This document shows positions 16,941 to 25,205 of a stretch of DNA of 64,000 nt, piece by piece. The DNA comes from Mycobacterium sp. Root135 (GTDB lineage: Bacteria > Actinomycetota > Actinomycetes > Mycobacteriales > Mycobacteriaceae): the NCBI RefSeq assembly GCF_001426545.1, contig NZ_LMEZ01000010.1, forward strand, positions 186,001 to 250,000, written 5' to 3'. The notes beneath the pieces were generated by a model. The model was not told where the DNA came from and made no database searches. It saw nothing but the letters and a program-made list of their open reading frames with translations. How positions within the stretch are numbered: position 1 is the first letter of the stretch; each line of letters begins with the position of its first letter. The position numbers and the translations under genes were made by a program.

Positions 16941-18519
16941 AGTGGCTCGACCACCAGACGTACAGCTGGTCGAGGTTGGGACCCTTCTCGGCGCCGTCGA
17001 CCGAGGCAAGCATCAGCTTGCCGTTGTCGGTCCAGGTCAGGGTGGGCACGCCGTCTCGATAACCGCAGACGAGCGTGCCGCTGACCAGCTGGGGGGTTGC
17101 GTTGCGTCGCCACGCCCCCGGTGACTGAATGTTGCCGGGGCAGTTGACCACCCGCATGTCGGCGACGACTGCGCCGAACGCCGTCTGCAGCGCAGCGACG
17201 TCCTCGAACGACGTGAACGTCGACGCCGGGGGGCCACCCGCATCGGTGTTCTGGCTACAGCCGACCTTGGCCACCGCGGCTTGCGGCACGTCGACCGGCG
17301 TGCAGGAGTTGGACGAGTAACCCGGAGGTATCGCGCCGCGGAGCCGTTGCAACGCTGCGGGATCGACGGTCGACGTCACGGCCGACGTCGTGTCGGCCGC
17401 CGACGAGTCAGACTCGCCGGACGACGGCCATAGCGCCCAAACCGCAAGGGCACCAATGACTACCGCCGCGACGCCCGCGGCGGCGACGGGTCCGACGGGG
17501 AACCGCTTGGGCTTGCCCGCGACCGCTCGGGGGTCGACCGTCAACGGCTCGGTGAAGAGGTTGGCGAAGGTGTCTCCCGCGGGCGGCGGACCGTAGTTCG
17601 GGGGCGCGACGGCTGCACGCGGACCCAGCGCCGCGATGGCCTCGCTGAGGGCACGCGCGAAGTCCGAGCAACGGGCGAAACGACTTTCGGGTCGCTTGGA
17701 CAGTGCCACGGTCAGCACGGGGTCGAGCGCGGCGAGTTCCGGTCGCGTCGCCGCCAGCGTCGGCGGCTTCGAGTTGAGGTGGTCATAGATCACCTCGGCG
17801 GGGTCCGAGCTGGGGAACAGCGGCTCGCCAGTCAGAAGCTGGTACGCCGTCGCGGCGAGCGCGTACTGGTCGGCGCGGGGTCCGACCTCGTCACCGGACA
17901 GTTGCTCCGGTGCGCAGTAGGCAACGGTCCCGATGCCCGTCGTCGTCGCCGAGACGTCGTCGGCCTCGTTGACGTCGCGGGCAATGCCGAAGTCCGTCAA
18001 CAGGATTCGCTGTTCGCCGTCATCGTCGAGATGGGTCAGCATGATGTTGGCCGGCTTGACGTCGCGGTGCAGCAGACCGCGCTTGTGAGCACCGTCCAGC
18101 GCGCTGGCGACGGCGGTGACGATGCGTGCCACGTCGTCGGCGGGCATCCCGGCGGGATGACGTTCGGCCACGAGTCGCGAGGCGTCGAGGCCGTCGACGT
18201 AGTCCATCGAAATCCACAGTTGGCCGTCCGCCTCACCGCGATCGTGCACCCCGACGACGTTGGGATGCCACAGCGTCGAGGCAAGGTCTGCCTCGCGGTT
18301 GAAGCGCGCGCGATACTCGGTGTCGGCCGACCATGTCGAAGGAAGCAGCTTCAGCGCGTCACGCCGAGGAAGCCGGGGATGTTGCGCGAGGTACACCCGA
18401 CCCATTCCGCCGGAGCCCAGCAAGCCGACGATCTCGTATCCGGCGAAGGTCTGACCGATGGTCAACTCGTCGTCCGGCAAGGATGGGTGAGACGGCCACT
18501 CGTCTGGCGGCGAACTCAT
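16936..18519 (-). CDS. Receptor-type Ser/Thr protein kinase (PknH/PknF-like layout)
   Basis: 527 residues from the ATG at 18519, chosen because GGAGG sits 7 bp upstream; the ATG two codons earlier leaves almost no spacing. Kinase features: glycine loop GSGGMGRVY (36-43), Lys57 (DALKLLP), HRDVKPAN (151-158), DFG (176-178) and an activation loop with several Thr/Ser (SATTTGIGT). A single membrane helix is at about 342-365. The outer domain of about 160 residues has four cysteines, as in PknH-type sensor domains. It follows two ESX-type candidate genes in the same direction, so it may sense or regulate secretion or the cell envelope. No substrate can be named. Confidence 0.92.
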   Translation of the reverse strand: MSSPPDEWPSHPSLPDDELTIGQTFAGYEIVGLLGSGGMGRVYLAQHPRLPRRDALKLLPSTWSADTEYRARFNREADLASTLWHPNVVGVHDRGEADGQLWISMDYVDGLDASRLVAERHPAGMPADDVARIVTAVASALDGAHKRGLLHRDVKPANIMLTHLDDDGEQRILLTDFGIARDVNEADDVSATTTGIGTVAYCAPEQLSGDEVGPRADQYALAATAYQLLTGEPLFPSSDPAEVIYDHLNSKPPTLAATRPELAALDPVLTVALSKRPESRFARCSDFARALSEAIAALGPRAAVAPPNYGPPPAGDTFANLFTEPLTVDPRAVAGKPKRFPVGPVAAAGVAAVVIGALAVWALWPSSGESDSSAADTTSAVTSTVDPAALQRLRGAIPPGYSSNSCTPVDVPQAAVAKVGCSQNTDAGGPPASTFTSFEDVAALQTAFGAVVADMRVVNCPGNIQSPGAWRRNATPQLVSGTLVCGYRDGVPTLTWTDNGKLMLASVDGAEKGPNLDQLYVWWSSHS

Positions 18520-18591
18520 TCCCATACCTCCGAGTCGCTCGGTCTGACATTTACATGCGTACGCGTCAGTAACGAGCGTAGTGCTCGGCGA

Positions 18592-19281
18592 TCACATGTT
18601 GCGTTCGAGGCCGTCTCCGCGTTGCGGTGCGGCGACCGGGGCCGGGCCCGCGCCGTGGGGTGCGGGACCGGCGGTGGCGTGGTCGAGCGGAGGCCGAGCG
18701 TCCCTGCCGGCGCGCTCCCGTTCCTCACGCTCGCGCTCCTCGCGCTCCCGCTGCTCGGACTCCCGCTGCTCGGACGACGGCTCTTGGCCCGCGCCCGCAT
18801 CGTCTCTGGCCTGCTGCGGCGGAGCGGCGCCCGCCCCGCCCGCTCCCTGACCGCCGCCGGACTGTCCACCGGAGCTGCCCTGGGAACCGCCGCCACCCTG
18901 GGCCGACTGCATGGCCTGCTGAATCATCGAACCGAATTGGCCTGCCTGTTGGCCGAGTTGCTGCGCGGGCCCACCGGCCTGCTGGGCCATCTGCCCTACC
19001 TGACCCAGCATCTGCCCGAGCTGACCGACCGACTGGCCACCCTGGTCGTCGGCGTTGTCGTAGGCGCTCTGAGCCGACGTCAGTTTGCCGGCGAACATGG
19101 TCTCCTTGGTCTGCAAGGCAGTCACGCTCGTCGCCATCGACGCCGCCAAGGTCGGCAGCACTCCGGCGATCGTCATGCTCATCGCGTCCTCACCGGGAGG
19201 AAGCGATGGAATCGGGGGCAGCTCGACACTGGCGGGATCCCAATTCAGGTTGTCCGGTGTCTGCATCGGATTACCACTCAT
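18592..19281 (-). CDS. Small ESX-type secreted-protein candidate (EspC/PE-like head, charged tail)
   Basis: 229 residues. Residues about 30-75 form two short helices (MTIAGVLPTLAASMATSV; ETMFAGKLTSAQSAYDNADD) ending in Tyr74-xxx-Asp78, the YxxxD motif of ESX/type VII substrates. Gln-rich helices follow (QLGQMLGQVGQMAQQ), then a Gly/Ser stretch and a strongly charged Arg/Glu repeat (EREEREREERER). The start overlaps the preceding gene by 11 bp and has GGGGAGG upstream. The large-then-small arrangement resembles espA-espC. I do not recognise a specific orthologue; secretion is inferred from the motif and layout. Confidence 0.6.
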   Translation of the reverse strand: MSGNPMQTPDNLNWDPASVELPPIPSLPPGEDAMSMTIAGVLPTLAASMATSVTALQTKETMFAGKLTSAQSAYDNADDQGGQSVGQLGQMLGQVGQMAQQAGGPAQQLGQQAGQFGSMIQQAMQSAQGGGGSQGSSGGQSGGGQGAGGAGAAPPQQARDDAGAGQEPSSEQRESEQREREEREREERERAGRDARPPLDHATAGPAPHGAGPAPVAAPQRGDGLERNM

Positions 19282-20353
19282 CGTCGACCTCTTCCTCCCC
19301 GTAGTCCAGCGGCGGCGGAGCGGACAGTGTCGAGCCGGTGCCTCCGCTTTCGCCGCGCTGCTGGCCCATCATGCCCATGCCGCCACCCATGCCGCCCGCG
19401 CCAGCGGCGACCGGCGCCAGGCCCGCGATCCCACCGCCGCTCGCGCCTGCGGGCCGTACCGCCGCGTCCCCGGAGCTGCCGACCAGACTGGCCAATGCCG
19501 GGGACTGCGGTGACAGCCCACCGGACCCCGGCAGACCCGCCGCCTTCACCATGCCGCCACCAGCACCAGCGCCCCCGCCGCCAGCCAAGGGATGGTTGGA
19601 GAACGCCGAGAACGGTGACGACCCAGCGCCGGTGCCGCCCTTGCCGCCCGCCGACATCAGCTGCTGCAACGGCTGCATGATCTGCTGCAGCGGCTGCATC
19701 AACTGCTGCGGAGCCTGGGTCAACATGCCGCCGATCTGCTGCGGCAGTTGCATCGCCATCTGGCCCATTTGCATCATCATCTGCATGGCCTGCTGCGAGC
19801 CCTTGTCCGCGGCCTGCGACACCTGAGCGGTCCCCGGAGGGGCACCCGGATTGGGAATGTTGGGCGGCACGCCGAGCCCGGATGCCAGTTCGGCCGAGTT
19901 GGCGTTGACCATGGCGATGTTCTGCGACAGACCCATCTTGATGCGGCTCTGCACCAGCTCCTGGGCGTTGCCGAACGGCATCGCCGACAGCGCCTCGCAT
20001 TCGTGCTGAACCTCTTGGGCGGTGACGTTGACCAACATCTTCGTCTTGGCGACGGTGGCCTCCATGGTCCGCAGCTTCAAGGCGATCGCCGCGGCCTGGG
20101 CGGCATTTGCCTCGTGACCGGCGACGATCGTGGTCGCCTCCCCACCGGCGGCGACGCCACCGGCCCCCAAGAACTGGTCGGCCATCTTCATCACCTGACC
20201 CTGCTGCTGGGGCACCACCGAGCCGGATATCTTGGCAGCCAGCGCCTCATACTGCGCCGCGGCGGCAGCCAGAGACTCCTCGTCGACGTTCGGCCAACCG
20301 GGCCCCGTCACCGTTTGTGAACCAAACGGGGTGCTGTCGGGTGGAACACCCAC
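19271..20353 (-). CDS. ESX-associated protein candidate (EspK/PPE-like N-terminal domain)
   Basis: 360 residues from a GTG with GGGAGGGAG at 7-bp spacing. The N-terminal 150 residues are helical and start PGWPNVDEESLAAAAAQYEA, similar in layout to the head of EspK (a GGW/DE segment, then long helices). A Met/Gln-rich middle follows (QAMQMMMQMGQMAMQLPQQI), then a Gly/Ala/Pro-rich region and an acidic end (YGEEEVDDEW). The VRPAGASGGGIAG...GMGGGMGMMG segment recalls the EspB C-terminus. It precedes the 229-residue gene with an 11-bp overlap. It starts 74 bp after ltp2 in the same direction, so read-through from the cholesterol operon is possible. Assignment to type VII secretion is inference. 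Confidence 0.58.
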   Translation of the reverse strand: MGVPPDSTPFGSQTVTGPGWPNVDEESLAAAAAQYEALAAKISGSVVPQQQGQVMKMADQFLGAGGVAAGGEATTIVAGHEANAAQAAAIALKLRTMEATVAKTKMLVNVTAQEVQHECEALSAMPFGNAQELVQSRIKMGLSQNIAMVNANSAELASGLGVPPNIPNPGAPPGTAQVSQAADKGSQQAMQMMMQMGQMAMQLPQQIGGMLTQAPQQLMQPLQQIMQPLQQLMSAGGKGGTGAGSSPFSAFSNHPLAGGGGAGAGGGMVKAAGLPGSGGLSPQSPALASLVGSSGDAAVRPAGASGGGIAGLAPVAAGAGGMGGGMGMMGQQRGESGGTGSTLSAPPPLDYGEEEVDDEW

Positions 20354-20427
20354 GACACGACTCCCTCCCGCGAGATGTTGCTACGTAGGTCGAGATTACC
20401 GCCGATTCGGACCACCCGAGTGCACGA

Positions 20428-21591
20428 TTAACCGAGGATGAGCCCCGAGGTCGGCACGCCCGTGCCCGCCGTAACCAGGACGTGCTCCACGTCGGGCACC
20501 GGGTTCACCGAGGTGCCCCGCAACTGCCGCACCCCTTCGGCGATGCCGTTCATGCCGTGAATGTAGGCCTCGCCCAGCTGGCCGCCGTGGGTGTTGATCG
20601 GCAGCCGTCCGCCGATCTCGATCGCACCGTCGGCGATGAAGTCCTTTGCCTCACCCCAGCCGCAGAACCCGAGCTCTTCGAGCTGGATCAGGGTGAACGG
20701 GGTGAAGTGGTCGTAGAGGATCGCCGTCTGGATGTCGGTCGGCTTCAAACCGGACTGCGCCCACATCTGCTTGCCGACGAGCCCCATCTCGGGGAGGCCG
20801 TCGAGTTCCGGGCGGTAATAACTGACCATCGAATATTGATCAGGGCTGGCGCCCTGGGCGGCGGCCTCGATGACCGCCGGCCTGTTCTTCAGATCCTTCG
20901 CCCGCTCGGCCGAGACGATCACCAGCGCCACGCCTCCGTCGGTCTCCTGACAGCAGTCGAGCAGGCGCAGCGGCTCGGCGATGAACCGAGAGGCCTGATG
21001 CTCCTCGATGGTGATCGGCTTCTCGTAGAAGTACGCCTTCGGGTTCTTGGCGGCGTGCTTGCGGTCGGCGACCGAGATAGCGCCGAAGTCCCTACTAGTC
21101 GCACCGGACAGATGCATGTACCGCTTGGCAATCATCGCGACTTGTGCTGCGGGAGTGGACAATCCGTGCGGGTAGGAGAACGAGTTGTCAACACCTGTCG
21201 AGTCGGCGTTCTCCACCAGGCGCATCTGCACCTGCCCGAACCGCATGCCGGAGCGTTCGTTGAACGCCCGGTAGGCGACCACGCAGTCCGCGACTCCGGT
21301 GGCGACGGCCATCGCGGCCTGCTGCACCGTCGCGCAGGCCGCCCCACCTCCGTGATGGATCTTGGAGAAGAACTTGAGGTCCCCGATACCGGTGGCACGC
21401 GCGACCGCGACCTCGGTGTTGGAGTCCATCGTGAACGTGGTCATGCCGTCGACGTCGGCGGGCGTGAGCCCCGCGTCGTCGAGCGCGTCGAGAACCGCCT
21501 CGGCCGCGAGCCGCAGCTCGCTGCGTCCGGAGTTCTTCGAGAAGTCGGTGGCGCCGATGCCGACGATCGCAGCCTTGCCGGAGAGGCTCAC
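20428..21591 (-). CDS. ltp2: Steroid side-chain aldolase Ltp2 (thiolase-like)
   Basis: 387 residues with a thiolase/SCP-x fold (KAAIVGIGATDFSKNSGRSE; VTAGTGVPTSG at the end). The thiolase nucleophile Cys is not in the usual context (FFSKIHHGGGAACATVQQ), in line with Ltp2 acting as a retro-aldolase rather than a thiolase. With the DUF35 part of ChsH2 it cleaves the 17-hydroxy C22-CoA intermediate to androstenedione and propionyl-CoA. Its ATG overlaps the chsH1 stop by 4 bp. It matches Rv3540c in place and length. Confidence 0.95.
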   Translation of the reverse strand: MSLSGKAAIVGIGATDFSKNSGRSELRLAAEAVLDALDDAGLTPADVDGMTTFTMDSNTEVAVARATGIGDLKFFSKIHHGGGAACATVQQAAMAVATGVADCVVAYRAFNERSGMRFGQVQMRLVENADSTGVDNSFSYPHGLSTPAAQVAMIAKRYMHLSGATSRDFGAISVADRKHAAKNPKAYFYEKPITIEEHQASRFIAEPLRLLDCCQETDGGVALVIVSAERAKDLKNRPAVIEAAAQGASPDQYSMVSYYRPELDGLPEMGLVGKQMWAQSGLKPTDIQTAILYDHFTPFTLIQLEELGFCGWGEAKDFIADGAIEIGGRLPINTHGGQLGEAYIHGMNGIAEGVRQLRGTSVNPVPDVEHVLVTAGTGVPTSGLILG

Positions 21592-21986
21592 GCGTCTACT
21601 CCCATCGCGAGCGTTGCATTGGCTATGACGTGATCGCCAAGGCTGTTGGCCCCCAAGATCTTCAGCGTGACGACGCCGTCGACCACGGCGGTGACCTCAC
21701 CGGTGAACGTCACCGTGTCGTAGGCGTACCAGGGCACGCCGAGCCGCAACCCGATCGACTTGATCCTCGCGTTGGGTCCCGCCCAGTCGGTGATGAAACG
21801 CTCCACCAGACCGGTGTCGGTGAGGATGTTGACGAAGATGTCCTTGGACCCCTTCGCCTGCGCCTTGTCGCGGTCGTGGTGGACGTCCTGATAGTCCCGG
21901 GTGGCAATGGCCGTCGAGACGATGAACGTCGGGTCGCCGTAGAGCTTGAGCTCGGGCAGCTTGGCTCCCACTTCGACGGCGCTCAC
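21588..21986 (-). CDS. chsH1: Steroid enoyl-CoA hydratase subunit ChsH1 (MaoC-like)
   Basis: 132 residues from the GTG at 21986, which overlaps the chsH2 stop (GTGA); an ATG five codons upstream inside chsH2 is the alternative. A single hot-dog domain with the catalytic pair in RDYQDVHHDRDKAQAKGS (Asp and His). It pairs with the MaoC half of ChsH2 to hydrate the C22 side-chain enoyl-CoA made by ChsE1-ChsE2. Matches Rv3541c. Confidence 0.95.
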   Translation of the reverse strand: MSAVEVGAKLPELKLYGDPTFIVSTAIATRDYQDVHHDRDKAQAKGSKDIFVNILTDTGLVERFITDWAGPNARIKSIGLRLGVPWYAYDTVTFTGEVTAVVDGVVTLKILGANSLGDHVIANATLAMGVDA

Positions 21987-22948
21987 GTGACGGGCTCCCA
22001 TGCGTAGTTGGTCCAGGCCGGCCCGACGTCGTTGGCCGGGAAGTCGATGTACATGGCGCGCACGGGCATTCCGATCTCCACGCTGGCGGAGTCGACGTTG
22101 CGGAGCTCGCCGAGCATCCGGACGCCCTCCTCGAGTTCGACCAGAGCGATGACGAACGGCGGGGTCCGGCCGGGCACCTTGGGCGCGTGGTGCACGACGA
22201 AGCTGAACACCGTGCCCTTGCCGCTGGCCACCTGGTAATCCGTCTCTTGGTCCTTGTCTAGCCAGAGGGCGGGAACCGGCGGATGCTGCAATGTGCCGTC
22301 GGCACGCTTCTGCAGGCGCAGTTCGTGGGCGTTGACGCCATCCCAGAAGAACTTGGTGTCCTTCGACGACGCGGGCCGCATGGCGTTGTCCGCGTCCAGG
22401 TCGTCGGGCACCGAGCTCGGCGCCGGCGCAGCATCTTCATCCGCGGGGATGAACTTCATGATGCGCCACATCATTTCGGCGACGTCCTCCCCACCCACGG
22501 ACCACGTGATGGTCTGCGTGATGAAGTACGCCTCGCCGAGCGCCGTCCGCTTGGGACCGACGACGTCGGTCAGCTCGGCGGTGACGCTGACCTCCTCGCC
22601 GGGACGCAGGTAGCGGTGATAGGTCTGCTCGCAGTTGGTCGCCACGACGCCGACATAGCCTGCGTCGTCGAACAATTCGAGGATCTTGCCGAGCGGATCG
22701 TCGTCCGGGCGGACGCCGCCCAGGCCCATCATCGTCCACACCTGGATCATGGCGGGCGGTGCGACGACGCCCGGGTGGCCGGCGGCCTTCGCCGCCTCCT
22801 CGTCGCGGTAGATCGGGTTGGCGTCGCCGAGGGCGTCGGTCCAATGGTCGATCATCGGTTGGTTGACCGGATGACGGCCGACCCGTGGCTTGCTCTTGCC
22901 CTCGGCCTTGACGCGTTCGGCCGCGGCCCGGATGTCGTCGATGCCCAC
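21983..22948 (-). CDS. chsH2: ChsH2: MaoC-like hydratase subunit fused to DUF35 (OB-fold) domain
   Basis: 321 residues from a GTG at 22948. Residues 1-180 are a MaoC-like domain (PVNQPMIDHWTDALGDANPI) and residues about 195-320 a DUF35 domain (FFWDGVNAHELRLQKRADG). The usual DUF35 zinc cysteines are not evident. The N-terminal half joins ChsH1 in the hydratase; the DUF35 half binds and activates Ltp2. The gene order chsH2-chsH1-ltp2, with overlaps of 4 bp each, fits a channelled complex. Matches Rv3542c. Confidence 0.95.
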   Translation of the reverse strand: MGIDDIRAAAERVKAEGKSKPRVGRHPVNQPMIDHWTDALGDANPIYRDEEAAKAAGHPGVVAPPAMIQVWTMMGLGGVRPDDDPLGKILELFDDAGYVGVVATNCEQTYHRYLRPGEEVSVTAELTDVVGPKRTALGEAYFITQTITWSVGGEDVAEMMWRIMKFIPADEDAAPAPSSVPDDLDADNAMRPASSKDTKFFWDGVNAHELRLQKRADGTLQHPPVPALWLDKDQETDYQVASGKGTVFSFVVHHAPKVPGRTPPFVIALVELEEGVRMLGELRNVDSASVEIGMPVRAMYIDFPANDVGPAWTNYAWEPVT

Positions 22949-22979
22949 TACCGTGCCGAACTTTCTTCGCGCAAGCGGC

Positions 22980-24143
22980 TCATCGCGGCACCCGGGGAAC
23001 GTTCAAACCCGACGCCGCGATCATCTCGCGCATCACCTCGTTGACGCCGCCACCGAAGGTGATCACCAGGTTGCGCTTGGTCTGGCTGTCCAGCCATTCG
23101 AGCAGCTCGGCCGTCGCCGATTCGGCGGGGTTGCCGTACTTGCCGACGATCTCCTCGGCGAGCCGGCCGACTCTCTGAATGCGTTCGGTACCAAAGACCT
23201 TCGTGGCAGCGGCGTCGGCGATGTTGATCTCCTCACCGCCTGCGGCGACCTGCCAGTTGAGCAGCTCGTTGATCCGCCAGATCGCCTTGATCTCACCGAT
23301 GAGGCGAAGGACGTCGTCGTGCTCGATCGGGGTGACGCCGTTGCCGCCGGGCTTGGACGCCCACGCGTGCACCTTGTCGTAGATGGCCGCGACCTTGCCT
23401 GCGGGTCCGAGCATGACCCGCTCGTGGTTGAGCTGGGTGGTGATGAGGCGCCAGCCGGCGTTCTCCTCACCGACCAGCATCTCAACGGGCACGCGGACGT
23501 CGTTGAAGTACGTCGCGTTGGTGTGGTGAGCCCCGTCGGACAGAATGATCGGCGTCCACGAGTAACCGGGGTCGGACGTGTCGACGATGAGAATCGAAAT
23601 GCCCTTGTGCTTGACGGCTTCCGGATCGGTGCGGACGGCCAGCCAGAGGTAGTCGGCGTCGTGCCCACCGGTGGTCCAGATCTTTTGGCCGTTGACGATG
23701 TACTCGTCGCCATGGCGAACCGCGCTGGTGCGCAACGACGCAAGGTCGGTGCCCGCCTCCGGCTCGGAGTAGCCGATGGCGAAGTGCACGTCGCCGGAGA
23801 GAATGCCTGGCAGGAACTTCTTCTTCTGCAGGTCGGTGCCGTACTTCTGCAGGGTCGGGCCGACGGTCTGCAACGTCACCGCCGGCAGCGGAACGTCGGC
23901 CCGCGCCGCCTCGTTGACGAAGATCTGCTGCTCGATGGGGCCGAAACCGTGGCCGCCGAACTCCTTTGGCCACCCGACGCCCAGCTTGCCGTCGGAGCCC
24001 ATCCGCTTGATGATCGCGCGGTAGGCCTTGCCGTGCCGATCGGTCTCCATCTCGGCGGCTTCGTCCGCCGAGATGAGATTGCTGAAGTACTGACGCATTT
24101 CAGCCTGCAGCTGACGCTGCTCGGGGGTCAGTTCGATGTACAT
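22980..24143 (-). CDS. chsE2: Steroid acyl-CoA dehydrogenase subunit ChsE2 (FadE29)
   Basis: 387 residues. Acyl-CoA dehydrogenase features: FAIGYSEPEAGTDLASLR (flavin/substrate loop), VNGQKIWTTGG and the putative catalytic base Glu241 (QLNHERVM). With ChsE1 it forms the alpha2beta2 dehydrogenase that oxidises the 3-carbon steroid side chain (3-oxo-4-pregnene-20-carboxyl-CoA). It overlaps the end of chsE1 by 16 bp and precedes chsH2 by 31 bp. Matches Rv3543c. Confidence 0.95.
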   Translation of the reverse strand: MYIELTPEQRQLQAEMRQYFSNLISADEAAEMETDRHGKAYRAIIKRMGSDGKLGVGWPKEFGGHGFGPIEQQIFVNEAARADVPLPAVTLQTVGPTLQKYGTDLQKKKFLPGILSGDVHFAIGYSEPEAGTDLASLRTSAVRHGDEYIVNGQKIWTTGGHDADYLWLAVRTDPEAVKHKGISILIVDTSDPGYSWTPIILSDGAHHTNATYFNDVRVPVEMLVGEENAGWRLITTQLNHERVMLGPAGKVAAIYDKVHAWASKPGGNGVTPIEHDDVLRLIGEIKAIWRINELLNWQVAAGGEEINIADAAATKVFGTERIQRVGRLAEEIVGKYGNPAESATAELLEWLDSQTKRNLVITFGGGVNEVMREMIAASGLNVPRVPR

Positions 24144-25150
24144 GTCGCTCCCACCAGTTCGAGCCGATGTGCAGGACCACCCAACAGCCGGGTCAGATCC
24201 TTGATCGTGGAGTAGTAGCGGTTCATGGGATAGGTGATGTCCATTCCCATTCCGCCGTGCAGGTGATGACAGGTCTGCATCACCGGTGGCGCCTGTGAGG
24301 ACAGCCAGTAGCCGAGGACGTCGAGGTCGTCGTCCGCGTCGCGCCCCTCCGACAGCCGCCAGATCGCCGAGGTCGCGGCCAACGAGATGGTGCGAGAAGC
24401 GATGTAGACCTCGGCCAGCTGCGCCGCCACCGTCTGGAACGTCGACAGTGGCCTGCCGAACTGTTCACGCTTGGCCACGTAGTCGGCCGTGAGCCGCAGG
24501 GCGCCGGCCACCAGCCCGGCCGCAAAGGCTCCGGTCGACGCCAACACCAACTGGTTGACGCGGTGCACCGCGTCTGGGCCGGGTAGCACGTCGGAGTCCG
24601 GCACGGTGACGTCGGCGAACGTCACGGCGTACTCGTCGGAGCCGTTCGCGGTCGGCGTCTTGGTCAGCGTCACGCCGTCGGCCGTCGCCGACACGACGAC
24701 GACGCCGTCGTCGGTCGTGACGACGATCCAATCAGCTTGTCCCGCATGGGGAACGCCGATCTTGGTACCGGAGAGCTTGCCGCCGGAAAGGTTGGTCGAC
24801 GGCCGTTCCGGCAGCGAGGATCCCGGCTCGTTGAGCGCCGCGGTCAACACGGAACCGGCGGCCACACCCGCCAGATAACGGTCCTGCTGCTCGTCGGATG
24901 CCAACGCCAGCAGCGGAATCAGGCCGTACCCGAGCGTTGCGAGGGCGGGGCTCACGGTGCCGTGCCGACCGATCTCGGTCAACGCGGTCGTGATCTCGGG
25001 AAGCCCCAGTCCGTCACCGCCGAGCCGGTCCGGCACGCCGAAGGCGATGACCCCACCGGCGACGAGGGCGTCCCAGGTGTTGTCCCTGTCGAGCGCAGAC
25101 GTCACCACGTCGGCAACGGCTTGCTGTCCTTCGTCGAGACTGAAGTCCAC
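24128..25150 (-). CDS. chsE1: Steroid acyl-CoA dehydrogenase subunit ChsE1 (FadE28)
   Basis: 340 residues from a GTG at 25150 with AAGGAGG 6 bp upstream, which settles the start (VDFSLDEGQQAVADVV). It is a shorter partner chain: the family C-terminal flavin-contact segment is present (KREQFGRPLSTFQTVAAQLA; HHLHGGMGMDITYPMNRYY), while the usual mid-domain catalytic Glu context is absent. It works only as a heteromer with ChsE2. It follows cyp125 by 55 bp in the KstR-controlled side-chain operon. Matches Rv3544c. Confidence 0.94.
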   Translation of the reverse strand: MDFSLDEGQQAVADVVTSALDRDNTWDALVAGGVIAFGVPDRLGGDGLGLPEITTALTEIGRHGTVSPALATLGYGLIPLLALASDEQQDRYLAGVAAGSVLTAALNEPGSSLPERPSTNLSGGKLSGTKIGVPHAGQADWIVVTTDDGVVVVSATADGVTLTKTPTANGSDEYAVTFADVTVPDSDVLPGPDAVHRVNQLVLASTGAFAAGLVAGALRLTADYVAKREQFGRPLSTFQTVAAQLAEVYIASRTISLAATSAIWRLSEGRDADDDLDVLGYWLSSQAPPVMQTCHHLHGGMGMDITYPMNRYYSTIKDLTRLLGGPAHRLELVGATCTSN

Positions 25151-25205
25151 CCGAATCCTCCTTGATTCCTTGGGGAATACCGCCGGTTGGAAAAGCCGAT
25201 CGGAA

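Noticed and set aside
17779..19680. Long open frame on the + strand opposite the kinase and ESX-like genes
   Set aside because: Arg/Gly/Pro-rich translation with no domain; it is the mirror of good genes on the - strand in high-GC DNA.
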